From: Coniferiporia sulphurascens
Taxonomy: Eukaryota; Basidiomycota; Agaricomycetes; Hymenochaetales; Hymenochaetaceae
Assembly: GCA_002794785.1 (NCBI GenBank)
Contig: NBBA01000006.1
Coordinates: 1,736,001-1,800,000 of the forward strand
Direction of reading: 5' to 3'
DNA length: 64,000 nucleotides
Below are positions 1-11,838 of the stretch, in pieces. The position numbers were made by a program, and so were the translations under genes. The notes below the pieces were generated by a model. It ran no database searches, was not told where the DNA came from, and saw only the letters and a program-made list of their open reading frames with translations. Position 1 is the stretch's first letter. Every line of letters begins with the position of its first letter.

Positions 1-273
1 AGGACCTCTCAACCTTTGAAAGAGTGTTAATTGAATGATCAAGTTCATAATAAACTTGTCAGTAGTATTTACTTGTGACTGCAGCGAACTCCTATCAGAA
101 ATAATACACTACATTCTGCCTAAATGAAAGCTTGTTCGTAAGGTAAATCCGCTACATAAAACCAAGAACACACATCAAAAGGTGGATACAATATTTAAAA
201 GGCTTAAAATACCGGAATACACAGCAAAATAAACTTATGCCGCTTAGGCGCAAAAGCAGAAGAGAGGAATAAT
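1..273. other. Intergenic, no gene seen
   Basis: This AT-rich stretch lies downstream of the first minus-strand DUF7918-type gene. It probably holds that gene's 3' UTR. I see no conserved reading frame or RNA gene. Confidence 0.5.
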
Positions 274-1543
274 TAATCGAGAGTCAAGTCGATCGCTCCG
301 TTATCATCGTAGGTGAAACTTGCCATGTCCAATGAAACGCCTGAACTATCCTCCATCTTTGTTTCCATTTTCATTTTCGTGTTTGAGGGCTTTCTTCGTT
401 CCTTTAGCTCCTCTAACCTGCGTGCTAACTCTGCTTGCTGTCTCTATTGCCGTGTTGACGATTAGTAAAAGAACAATGTTTGGTTTTGTGGGACTACTGA
501 CCAACAACTCCTGCTCTTCCTCGTCGTCATCAGAAAGATTGGTTGATTGATCCTCAACTTTGAAGTCAGGTGAACGTTTCTTCCTCTTTTTATTGCGCTC
601 AGTCCCGGGATTCGAGGATCCCGGAACTGGCGAAGTACTTGCGGGCCTTTTGTTAGCCATCATACTCGCTGGGATAATTTCAAGAGCCTGGAGCACGTCT
701 ACATATTTCCCAAGTGTGAGGTGAGGTCCTGACTTACGATTAGGATAATCAAAAGTCGGTTTACCTCTCGGTCGATACAGAAATTTGAAAGACACACATG
801 GGCCCACTTCGTTCTGGTAGGGAAGTGTCTTTCGGGATCGCTGCGGTACTGCGACCTCCTCGACATCGCCGAAACTTCATATATAATCAATCCATCAATA
901 CGCGGGTCATCGGTTTGCTTGACCCACCCTATTCTATGCGAGCCCATCTTCTTTGCACGTTCACTCAAAGGATTCTGAAATCCATCTGGAAGCGCCCGAA
1001 CTACGAAGTCCGTCCTCTCACCGATGACGACACGATGTACTTTGACATAAATAGTTCCCATATCATTAGAAGGGACGAAAGCTGAATCGTCATCTAGCAA
1101 CGGTCATTGAAACCTTAGACAAATCTACGATTGATTCATCGCATAGACATACCTGTCAAAGTGATATGCGAGAATCTATAAGGAAGCATTGAAGTTGAAG
1201 TAGACCAATGTCCCTCGGATGTTATTGTTTGGCAGTCGTTTATGTTCGACTTTACTCGACCATCTAGGTGAACACCGTCGACGTAAAAGTAAACGGCGCT
1301 GGATACGAGGATTGGTACGTTGCGATCCGCACACTTAATCTGAAATATCTGCATGACAACGGATTGGGCCGGCCATTCAAAACTCAGCGTAGGAACAGCG
1401 TCTTGGTCCACCAACAAACGCACCTTGTTGATTTGGCTGGCAATGTAGCAAGTCACTACGTCCCCTTCGACCTTGGTTTCATACTCTTCGTAGCGCTCCC
1501 CGTTACTCTCTATCCACACTTCATGATTCTTTAATCGGGGCAT
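274..1543 (-). CDS. DUF7918-type protein, copy A
   Basis: The function is unknown. The family is recognised from its N-terminal block (MPRLKNHEVWIES, then EYE...VTCYIAS) and a YFYVDG block, as in other mushroom-fungus DUF7918 proteins. The protein joins over about five introns. The first, about 89 nt, removes an open stretch that would otherwise separate SQINK from IKCADRNVPI. A basic, Lys/Arg-rich and Ser-rich linker and an acidic/Glu-rich helix (ELARRLEELKERR) follow. The last residues are GAIDLTLD before TAA at 274-276. IDLT after acidic residues resembles a SUMO-interacting motif, and MKME and TKME just upstream are similar to the PsiKxE sumoylation consensus. The start is the ATG of MPRL, matching the MP start in copies B to E. 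It is the first of a same-strand trio A-B-C. The assignment rests on similarity among the five copies here. Confidence 0.75.
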
Positions 1544-2685
1544 GCTTCGGCTCACGCGTCGTCTTTGGGTAGATGATGAAGATGGACGCTGAAAGGCAGG
1601 TCTGGCGGCCGATCATTTTCGGCGCGTCAGAATACGCGAAGCGCGCCTTCGCCCTTTATGGAAAATGCTACATACGTAATCATATCGGATATTAACCCTT
1701 CACTCGTCAGCCGAAAAGACACCAGTCTCATTTTTCAATTTTCGTCGTGACAGACAGAGTGTTGGAATTCAGCAATTCGCGGCGCAAGCGAATGCACTCC
1801 GTATCCAAGTATGTCGTTTAACCAGTAGATAATCGCGCGAGGGAAACCGAGCGCGCATACAACAGGAAAAATACTACGAAAAATAATTCAAACTCCGACG
1901 CCGTCTCGGCATCGAGCTCGAACTTCGACACAGAGTAATCCATTTTATATGCTGTTTTTACGGTGGTATAATACTGAGTCTGATTCCGCTGACGCCCCAA
2001 ATTGCGTTGTTCGAAATTATTAATAGCTCTCTCAGGCTGCTTGATTCTCATTCGGCTGGATCCGCCAAGGAAAGTAATTTGCTATTTACGTTGTTGATCG
2101 CGTCCAGAAATCAGATAAGGAGTCTGTGAGTCTCTCTCAAGGATTTACGGCAGCCGAGTTTTTAGAGACAATCAGGCCAGCTGCAAATGGTAGCCATGCG
2201 AGGAAGATCCAGAAAGGTGTACCCCTCGGAAGCGCAGACAAAGACCAGTAATCTCGGACGGTTATTCTGCTACAAGTAGAGCCTGTAGTCTAGTACCGTG
2301 TTTATAGGCGGTAAAAATAAATCTGAGAACATACAGGTAAGTGTATACAGGAAGTCTCTAAATATAAAAGGGTTCTCCTATTCTACCCAAGCTACCACTT
2401 CCCATATTTTCAAATCTGTCTAGTTTAGACATACAGTATCGATTGAGTGTATGACGCAGAGTGAATAATGGAAAGAATATTCGCGAGGAAACGCTACTTT
2501 ACAAACAATAATCACCTTCGACATACTTTACATATACATGCCAGAGGGTCAAATACCTTTTATATTTCACCTGTATATCAAAAAGGAGAATGGAAAGAGA
2601 GGCTTAAATTAGGGCCCAATATGTTGAAGCGCAGATAGAAAATCTGCAGTGCTCTGGCGCAAGAGGAAAGGAAGGAAGCAATCAG
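1544..2685. other. Intergenic between DUF7918-type copies A and B
   Basis: About 1.1 kb holds the upstream region of copy A and the downstream region of copy B. The open frames here are short, lack conserved motifs and cannot be joined into a protein. No RNA gene or repeat was recognised. Confidence 0.5.
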
Positions 2686-3947
2686 TCATAAACCATGTCC
2701 ATCGCTACAATGTTATGGAGAGTGAGGTGCGTCATCCGAGTTGAAATGCTTAAGTTGACCTCGGTATCCATTTCCAATTTCGGTTTCGCATTCGAGTACT
2801 TTCTTCGTTCCCTGAGATACATAAGCCTTCGCTCTAGCTCAGCTTGTTGCTTCTAATAATGTGAGGGACATCAGCAACATAAGACTGTGCCGTGCAGACT
2901 AAAACCACCTACCAGCAATTCCTTTTCTTCCTCATCCACGTCTTCAGGGGGTTGATCTCCTGATCCTCTGTCTTGCCTTCAACAAACAGCTTTTTCCTCT
3001 TTCTACCATTGTCTATTTCAGATCCCGAGGCAGTGGCTATGAGCCTCTTGTTATCGACTAAAAGGTCCATCTTGATGATCCCAAGCGCCTGGAGGATATC
3101 TTGATATTCCACGTAATAACAATAAAAAAGAACTCCAAATAACCGTTTTATAACAGACTTACATTTGGGCCGATAGATGAACTTAAAAGTCACAAATGGC
3201 GCGACTTCATTCTGATACGGCCGAGTCTTTATGGTCAACCGCGGTGTGGAAACCTTTTCGACATCGCCGAGACTTTACATACATTTAAATTAGTTCTCCG
3301 AAGCGCGGTCAAATAACTTCAAGTTCTTTACTCACCTTACTCCATGTGAATTCATCCGTCCCGCGCTCAGCGGCAACTCGAATTTATACGGGAGCTCCGG
3401 CCTCATAAACTTCACTGCCTCGCCAATGACGACGCGATACAATCTGACGCATATGGTCCCTATGTCTCTAAAAAGGGCAGGAATTATATCGTCGCCGTCT
3501 GGCAGTGATCATTCAGGTCTGAGTACAATGGGACAGATACCCAATGCCGTGTTTGACACACCTGTTTGGATTACGTCTGAGAACTTGTAGGGCATCAATG
3601 AAGTTGCGTCGGCCCAGTGTCCCTTGGATGACCTCGTCCGAAGGCCAGACGTGTACGAGTTCACAAACCCGTCTAGCCAGATGCCGTCGACATAAAATTG
3701 CAAAGCGTTGGATACGGCGATTGGTACATTGTAGTCTATCCACCCTATCTGAAACACCTATATTCCAGAAAATTTTAAGGAAAAAACAGAGACGTTGGAT
3801 ATAATGCTATCATGGTTCACGTACCTTATCGGCCTCGCTAGGAATATAGCAGGTTACCATATTCTTTCCTGTGACCGAGATGTCATACTCATCATATCTC
3901 CTCCCCTCGCTCTCTACCCAAACTTCATGGTTCTCTAGCATAGGCAT
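2686..3947 (-). CDS. DUF7918-type protein, copy B, with C-terminal frameshift
   Basis: This is a paralogue of copy A with the same exon plan: MPMLENHEVWVES, an intron after a Lys codon, then NVPIAVSNALQFYVDG, a GHWADATSLMPYKFSDV block, and a third block beginning DIGTICVRLYRVVIGEA. Near 2947-2951 the frame breaks. The sequence downstream encodes the expected acidic helix (PPEDVDEEEKELL, then QAELERRL after an intron) only in the next frame. In the present frame translation stops at 2909-2911 if the last intron is retained. The extended coordinate 2686 is where the shifted frame would stop. Even in that frame the terminal IDLTLD of copy A is replaced by HLTLHN. The gene therefore looks C-terminally decayed. 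The 5' two thirds are intact and could still be expressed. Confidence 0.6.
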
Positions 3948-4911
3948 GATTGGACTCGCGTATGATCTTGGTGGATATGAGCCAGAGTCAGGGGGAGGGG
4001 AGGGGTGATGGATGTTGAAGACAAGCTCAGATGCGCAGCATTGCGCAGAGTAACATCTTTTAAAAGGAGTACTCTTTACATAATCATGTATCTAAGTATA
4101 TGCTTTCTTTGTGACTCAAAGGAAGTGTCAGGGGCACTGATACCAGTACTAGTAGTAGTAGTAATAGCCACTGCAAAAATTTGAAAAACGGCAGACCAGT
4201 GAAATCCTTCCAATGTCAATCTGGACTGCCATTTCGCCGTGGTACACCGGATGTCTGGATGACTTGCTTTCGGAAAAAGACCCTCAAGTGTACTATTCAA
4301 ATAATTCATGCGACAAGGGAAAGATAATTGTTGTGGCTCTTCCAGCCACAAGCTGCTGTATCCGGTTTGAGCGTGAGAGACTTGTGCTGACAGTACGCTT
4401 AGATCTCGCAAAAGAGCGAGCTTACGTCAGCTTGTACGTTGCATGCTGTGTCTAAACCAGTCTGCCAACCGGGCGACTTATCAAGATGGCATCACAAAAG
4501 CGGGATTTAACTAGTGTTCCGGCGCAGAGTTCCAGAAATCTTCGCCTCACAGGGCGTCAAATTTAACATAAAGGACACCTAGTTGGGGCTCGTCTTTGGC
4601 CTTCCCGATCGCCAAAAAAATGTATGCAATAATTCTTGTACAACATGTAGGACACTCTGGTGGATATAAGTTCAGAGGTAATCTATAATCTGTGAAAGCC
4701 GCGACGGGTGATGTAGTTAAAAAAGACAGTGGAGTGCGAGGAGATATACGGGCAATACATTGACGAATTCATAGCAAGCAGGAACGGAGGCGAGGTAGCG
4801 ATACAGTGAGGGTATGCAGGAATAGGATTTTTTGATGGAAAACTCGAAGATAGGTCAAAGGGGCGAGGAATGAAAGAAGCTTATCTAGAAATAAATTGTC
4901 TCGAGTCTGTG
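3948..4911. other. Intergenic between DUF7918-type copies B and C
   Basis: This stretch of just under 1 kb has only short, motif-free frames on both strands (for example around 4076-4455). A short run of GTA triplets lies near 4150. I see no gene. Confidence 0.5.
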
Positions 4912-6394
4912 CTAGTCGTCAGTCAGATCGATGATACCATTGGCGTCGATGGGAAAGGCTGTGAATACTGTAGGGCTTGTAACTAGCTCTGATTTGATCT
5001 CGCGCTTTATGCTCTTTGAAGAGAGCCTAAACTTGGAAAGTCGCAGGCTTTCTATCCTTCGATCTATCTCATCGCGCTGTGCCTAGAACAAGCCAAGTCT
5101 TAATTAAATCGGAAAACAAAATACGTTCATAACTTAAAAACGCACCTTCAGCTGCAATAAAGTCTCGTCGTCATCATCCTCAAGTTCATCGATCTCGTCA
5201 TTCAAAACACTTTCAGCCTTGAGTCTCTCCTCTTTTATCAATGACACAGCAGACTGTACAACAGCCTGTAGCTTGCACCCCACTGAGGCCTTCAAGCGTT
5301 TCTGCGCATTGATCTGTTCAGATTCACGCTTTCTTTTCTGTGAGACAAGAGAAGGGGATCGGGAGGTCTCATATACTGTCGAAGACGGAGCAGGGGAAAT
5401 ATCCTCAAGTTTGGGACATATTATGTCGGGTTGTTTGCTCTTCATCATCGAAAAGCTATGCTGTTTCGCCTTTATCCTGATATCCGGTCCAGCGTACTGC
5501 TCATCCTTTATACCAGTAGCTGTTTCGATGATGCCGTCCGCCTGAAGAATTTCTGTGGAGGAGTTAGGAAACGCGAAATGGAAAAGGAAGGGGTGCAACC
5601 CTGACCCCGAGGACGATATTTGAAATGTATGACGGCAAGAGGCGGTTCATTGTCTACGACAGTTACCGAATGGATCTTGTGCTTAAGACCTTCTGGAAAG
5701 CGCGTCGTTCTGTCTGCGAGACTTTTCGCAGGAAAGGGGGGCTTAACAGTCAGATAAAGGAGAAAGACCTAGAATAACTTAAGGAAAACACACCGAACAC
5801 GATGTGTCCCGCCCTTTTTACATCGCTCGTATATGGGCCCATTATCAAGTTTCATCGTTTGGGTCGGAGTGGCGCCGCCGCCGTCCGCTTCAACTTTAAG
5901 AAACTTAATCGTCATCGTACCAATGTCGGGGGCGTGGAGATGTCCAGCCATCTCCTCGTCATCTGTTCCTTCCTGTAAGGATACGCGGGTTGGCTTACAG
6001 TGATAGTGACTTACCGGTCAACTCTATGATGGAGAAGCAAAAGGCTTTTATTTCGTTTTTGCCAATGTTGACCCCCCGTATGCGCGACACACGACGTTCG
6101 GGTTTGAGTAGCCACAGTTGCTTTGTGTCGACGCCATCGACGTCGATCTTGACGGCTAAGCTCCCCTCAGCTCCTTCGTGAGTACCGATGGCGAATACGA
6201 AATCCTGAGAAAATGAGGGTGAGTATACTAAATCGCTTTCATGAATGGCTTGTATGCAGTTTGCAGTGGCACACCTTGCCAGCCTCACTTGCTACCCAGC
6301 AGTGCATAGTATTTCCCGCACCATCGGCTTTATATTCCCTTAGTCTCTTTTCTTCGCATTCTATCCAGGCTTCGTAAGGACCCAGACAAGGCAT
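4912..6394 (-). CDS. DUF7918-type protein, copy C
   Basis: This is the third minus-strand member. It starts MPCLGPYEAWIECEEKRLREY, reaches HCWVASEAGK before the first intron, and continues with DFVFAIGTHEGAEGSLAV and a VDGVDTKQLW block. A third block, DIGTMTIKFLKVEADGGG, aligns with the equivalent blocks in A and B. FKYRPR sits at the exon end just before the intron that leads to EILQADGIIE, as in A and B. The variable C-terminal third is rich in Lys/Ser and carries an acidic ELEDDDDETLLQLK helix. It ends with IKREIKSE (two overlapping PsiKxE sites) and NGIIDLTDD before TAG at 4912-4914. All introns have GT..AG ends and keep the frame, so this copy looks intact. No biochemical role is known to me. 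The tail suggests a SUMO-linked nuclear role, which is inference only. Confidence 0.75.
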
Positions 6395-7507
6395 ATCGCC
6401 GTGTTCAGAGAAAGAAAAGGCGTAAAAGATGTCGTCCGTCGGGTTTGGGTGGCAAAAGACAATTCAGTATAGGCGTCAGAATGAGAAATCCAGCGTCGAG
6501 AGAAGCATACAGCAGAAAGGACGAAAGCTCGTGGAACGAGATAGAGATAGGAAAAAGGTAATGCCTACTGCATGCCCACAGGGCATCAAAGAAAGGGGAT
6601 TTAAAGCAGATCTAGAGGCTCACGGCTAAGTACCAGCCCCCCGGCTTACGACATTATTAGTCACGCTCATCGTCCCACGCTTGTTGAAGAAATCGGAGCC
6701 TGCGCATTGAAAGTTCGCCCAATTTCAAGTCGCCAAAATCTGTTATAAATCCCGTTGCTCTGGTCTGCCTGGCCGATAATGCAAGAGAGAGTCCGAGTAG
6801 CAAATATTGGATCTGCGTGGTGATCGCCCGCCGGAGCTGAGGTCCGATTGGGTGCAGCCTCCTGATCTTAGTTTGATTGTAATGGATCTTACTAAGTAGT
6901 TAGCACACGTTCCCTCGTCTTCAATCTTATCTTGGTAGAGAAGAACTTGTGATTGGTTTTCCTGGGATTCTGTGCAGGGTGCGCATAGCACTTTTGTGAG
7001 CCTTCCAGGAAAGGGTTGCTTCAAAATTAGTGTCGATCGAAAGCTTGAAAAATGGAATCAGCGGCATCATCACAAATAGTGATTCCAACATGATAGTAAT
7101 TTTTTCAAAGCATGATTTGATGGTGCGCTTTTTTAAAATATGTAAGAAATTTACTCCCGGCCTTTCAAAAATTCTGACATACAGTGTATGAAGCTAGGAC
7201 CTTCAGAATGGTAGTATTTACTGTATGGTCCAGTTCCACCCGTGTTATCGCTCAAGCCCCTCATATGGGAGCGATTCCGTCATTATTTAAAAAAACACGA
7301 AAAAAATGCGAAAAAACTGGATGGCACAGGACTTATGTAGATTCGATCCGGACCGTAAGTCTGACCCCCAGAGCCCACCTGCAGCAAAAAATTTGTGGCC
7401 CAGTCGATCATTTTTACGGCTTACTAATCAAGTCGCGAATTTTGCTGGATCGCAGTATCACGAGTGTCGGCAGTTGCCGGCGTGACTCAGTCTTTTGCGT
7501 GGATTAT
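6395..7507. other. Intergenic, back-to-back promoter region
   Basis: This 1.1 kb lies between copy C (minus strand) and the valyl-tRNA synthetase gene (plus strand), so it holds both promoters. The frame of the synthetase stays open upstream to about 7184 but shows nothing conserved. No other gene was recognised. Confidence 0.5.
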
Positions 7508-7576
7508 ATGCTGCGAAGAGGATGGTATCGATTCGTACCTTTGCATCGTCCTGCGACACCGCGCCTCGTAAGATAC
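7508..7576 (+). other. In-frame upstream start: possible mitochondrial presequence of ValRS
   Basis: An ATG at 7508 is in frame with the ATG at 7577 and adds 23 residues (MLRRGWYRFVPLHRPATPRL and three more). They include six Arg and no Asp or Glu, a composition typical of a mitochondrial targeting peptide. Fungi usually make cytosolic and mitochondrial ValRS from one gene by alternative starts, as known for yeast VAS1. The dual use here is inferred. Confidence 0.55.
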
Positions 7577-10500
7577 ATGGCAGACAACGCGGAGACCACG
7601 GCCCCGCTGGCGGATGGCGCCCCGAATCCGAATTCCAAGAGCGCAGGTATGTCCCGTCATCGCAAACTGCGCCAGCACACTGATTCTGACCACGCGCTGC
7701 AGCGAAGAAGGAGGCCAAACGACTCGAGAGGGAGGCTAAGCTTGCGGCCAAGATCTCCAAGGGAGGTGTAGTCGTGGCTGCTGGCGAGAAGAAGCAGAAG
7801 GAGAAGAAAGAGAAGAAAGATGAGGAGACTCCGTTCGTTAACACGACACCTAAAGGACACAAGAAGGGTGAGTGTAAATTGATTTTCTGTGCGAGTGTGG
7901 CCCAGATGGATTTCCGCCCTTGAAGAATGCGTGCAGATTTCGGTCTTGCCTGTGCTTGATTTCAACAAGGCTGAGCTTAATATGTTGTCCGCCTGCGCCC
8001 ATCTGAAAAGAACTTGTACGAAGGCTCTTGCAAACAACCTCTCACATAATTTATTTTGCAGACATGGCCCAACCCATGGCGAGTGGGTATGACCCAATTG
8101 CTGTCGAGTCCGCATGGTACGACTGGTGGGATGCTCAGGGCTTCTTCGCGCCTCAAACTCAACCTGACGGCTCTCCGAAGCCCGAAGGCACTTTCGTTAT
8201 CCCCTCGCCGCCTCCGAATGTCACTGGAAGCCTGCACATCGGCCATGCACTCACTACCGCCATTCAAGATACGTTGATTCGATGGTACGCGGATTATCTC
8301 GAGGTTTGGTTTAAAGCCGGCTTAAAATGTCTACACAGGAATCGCATGCTGGGGAAGACAACATTATTTGCACCCGGCTTCGATCATGCCGGAATCTCGA
8401 CACAATCTGTCGTTGAAAAACGTCTGTATAAAACCTCGGGCCGGACCAGGCACGACTTAGGTCGCGAAAAGTTTTTGGAGACAGTTTGGGACTGGAAAAA
8501 CGAGTGAGTGTGCCAAATGCAGAGAGACAGGTCGGATTCTCAGCTTTATTCAGCTATCAGGGTCGGATCACAGACCAACTAAAGCGACTCGGCGGGAGTT
8601 ATGACTGGAGCCGCGTGGCATTTACCATGGACGATGTAAGATTACATTTGTGCACGAACGAGTCACCTCTAACTTCATACAGAACTTATCGAAAGCCGTT
8701 ATCGAGACATTTTGTAAGCTACATGAAGATGGTATCGTTTATCGTGCAAACCGTCTCGTAAACTGGTGTGTGCGCATGAACACGACACTTTCCAACTTGG
8801 AAGTCGATCAGAAACAGTTGACCGGCCGCACATTACTGAACGTGCCCGGCTACGATGTGAAGGAGAAGTTCGAGTTCGGTGTGCTCACATCATTCGCGTA
8901 CCCGATCGAAGGCTCGGACGAGAAGATCATTGTCGCAACTACTCGTCCCGAGACGATGCTTGGCGATACGGCCGTTGCTGTACACCCGGACGATGCGCGG
9001 TATAAGGTATTATTAACCTCATTAACGCGACAGTGAGGCAAAGCTGATGATATTTGATAGCACCTCCACGGCAAATTTGTTCTCCACCCTTTTATCAATC
9101 GACGGATACCAATCATCACGGATGCAGAAGTTGTCGATATGGAATTCGGAACGGGTGCTGTGAAGATCACACCCGCGCACGACCTGAACGATTACGAAGT
9201 CGGTATGCGCCACAAACTCGAGTTCATCAATATTCTCAACGACGACGGTACATTTAACGCGAACGCGGGCGAGCGGTTTAATGGCGTGAAGCGTTTCCAC
9301 GCCCGCGTGCAGGTCGTCCAGGCACTGAAGGACGCTGGGTTGTACGTCGAGACGAAGGACAACCCGATGCAAATCCCGATATGCTCAAAGTCCGGCGACG
9401 TCATCGAGCCGGTATTGAAAGCACAGTGGTGGGTAAACTGCAAGCCGCTCGCGGATGAGGCGCTCAAGCGCACACGCGCCGGTGAGCTCGTTATTAACCC
9501 GAAGACTTCAGAGGCCGAGTGGTTCCGCTGGCTGGAGGGTATTCAGGACTGGTGCATATCACGTCAGCTATGGTGGGGCCATCGCTGCCCGGCATACTTC
9601 GTGCGCATTGAGGGTAAGGAGCAGGAGAACGCGGACGACAAGAACTGGGTTGTTGGGCGTACGCTCGAGGAAGCAACTGAGCGCGCGAAGGCATTGGCTG
9701 GAGGCGCCAAGTTTACGCTCGAGCAGGACGAGGACGTACTCGACACATGGTTCTCGTCAGGTCTTTGGCCATTCTCCATTATGGGCTGGCCCCAGAAGAC
9801 TGCGGATTTCGCTCACTACTACCCATCGTCTGTACTCGAGACAGGGTGGGATATTATCTTCTTCTGGGTTGCACGCATGGTACTGTTGGGTGTTAAGCTG
9901 ACGGGGCGCATGCCGTTCTCGGAGGTATTCTGCCACGCCATGATCCGCGACGCGCATGGCCGCAAAATGAGCAAGTCTCTTGGAAACGTGATTGACCCCG
10001 TCGACGTCATTCAAGGCCTATCGCTCGAGAAACTGCATGAAAAGCTCTACGAAGGCAACCTCGACGAGAAGGAGATTAACAAGGCGAAGCAGGGTCAAAA
10101 GAAGGACTACCCTAAGGGCATCCCTCAATGTGGAACGGACGCACTGAGGTTTGCACTGTGCGCGTACACGAGCAGTAATCGGGACATCAACCTGGAAATC
10201 CTTCGCGTGGAGGGTTATCGTAAATTCTGTAACAAGATCTTCAATGCGACCAAATTTGCTATGCTCAAGCTTGACGAGACGTTCGTCCCGGAGCCTATTG
10301 CCAAGGTTCGTCAATTGCTTCAGATTTCGCGAAGCTGTATTGACTGTTTTCTATGAAGCCCACTGGCAAGGAGAGCCTTGTCGAAAAGTGGATCTTCCAT
10401 AAGCTGAACTTTGCAGCAGAGGAGGTCAACAAACATCTCGCAGATCGCAACTTCATGTTCGCTACAACTGCCGTTTACAACTTCTGGCTTTACGAGTTAT

Positions 10501-11409
10501 GCGATGTTTACATCGTAGGTTTCCCTTTGTTTTTGTCTTGGAGAGGAAATATGCTAAATACATATACAGGAAGCCATGAAGCCGATGACGGACGAGTCTG
10601 CAACACTTGAGACGCGCCGATCTGCGCAGAACACGCTTTATACTTGCTTGGATTATGGCTTGCGCCTGCTGCACCCCTTCATGCCGTTCGTCACGGAGGA
10701 GCTTTGGCAGCGTCTCCCAAGGCGGCCGAACGACCCGACGCCATCCATCATGGTCTCTTCTTTCCCTGTCTCAGACAAAGCCTTTGTATTTGAAAAGGAA
10801 GAGAAAGAGTTCGACCTTGTTTTCAGCACGATTCGTACCGGTCGCTCGCTGGCTGCACAATACAACCTTCAGAGCGATATTCAGCGTGCGTTTAATTAAT
10901 TCATAATTACTACATTCAAAGGCTGACTCCACCTTTCCTTAGTGTTTATCCTTGCACAAGGCGATGCGGAAGCATCGACGTTTGAGTCGCAGCTGCCGAC
11001 CATTGTGGCGCTCACGAAGGGCTGTAAAAGCGCGAAGCTCGCTCGCAGCCTGCAAGACATCCCTGCAGGGTGCGGGTCGGCCGTACTGACGCCGACTGTT
11101 GCTGTGCACCTCCTCGTTCGGGTAAGCCTCTCCCTGGTTTCAAATCCAGGTCCCTATTTATTGATTATGTCTTATTCTCGATACGAACAGGGCCTGATCG
11201 ACCTTGATGCGGAGATTGCCAAGTGCGACAAGAAGCTGGATCTTGCGCAGTTGGCAGCAGACAAGCTGCGCAAAATTGCTGCGGTGGCGGATTACGAGAC
11301 GACTGTCCCCGAGAACGTGCGTGCTGCGAACGAGGATAAGCTAAAGACGTATGAGGCGGAGATCGAGAATCTACAGCTTTCAAAGGAGTCGTTCACCAAG
11401 CTAAAATAA
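7577..11409 (+). CDS. VAS1: Valyl-tRNA synthetase
   Basis: It charges tRNA-Val with valine, with editing of threonine. The class I signature [15 protein letters not shown] (HIGH motif) appears near 8210, the editing-domain motif [17 protein letters not shown] near 8940, and [16 protein letters not shown] (KMSKS) near 9960. The anticodon-binding domain follows ([19 protein letters not shown]) and then the C-terminal coiled-coil arm ([20 protein letters not shown]). The N-terminus is a Lys-rich extension typical of eukaryotic cytosolic ValRS. Introns read at 7647-7702, 7868-8061, 8285-8338, 8504-8553, 8636-8692, 9007-9060, 10306-10358, 10515-10569, 10886-10942 and 11122-11190 restore one continuous frame to the stop at 11407-11409. 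The intron at 8285-8338 is 54 nt without a stop, so it looks coding in raw translation. Length and domain order fit the full-length enzyme. Confidence 0.96.
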
Positions 11410-11838
11410 ACAAGGAAAAAATGTACCTACAATTTATAGATCCTGTCCTACTGGGTTTACCTTTTGATCTAGTTGAGTGGCGCACCGCTATACCGAGGTG
11501 AAGTAACACTTGCGTGACGTACTTGGCGGTTTGATTTCAAGATACCACGTCCGTCAGTTTTCTTCAGAAAGGATACTTTCGTGTCTTTATTATTACAAGA
11601 TCCCGCTTCGCTTTAGGAGCGAATTAATACCAATTGAGACGGGCTAATGCTCACAGTACTACATGCTGAACTGTAACGTACGGTCTAAAAAGGGAATTAG
11701 TTCGCAGGCTTGGCGAGCGATGAGCTAAGCGAGTAGTGAGTTTACTCGCGAATAGTTCGTTGGCTTCGTCGTCGTTGTCGTCGTCGTCGTTGACCTTAAC
11801 GTTGTCTCCTCACACCTGTTCAGACCCTCCCCCTCACA
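11410..11838. other. Intergenic: ValRS 3' end and septin promoter
   Basis: About 430 bp. A pyrimidine-rich, GTC/GTT-repeating tract (about 11755-11800) lies just before the septin start, typical of a fungal core promoter and leader. No gene was seen. Confidence 0.5.
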
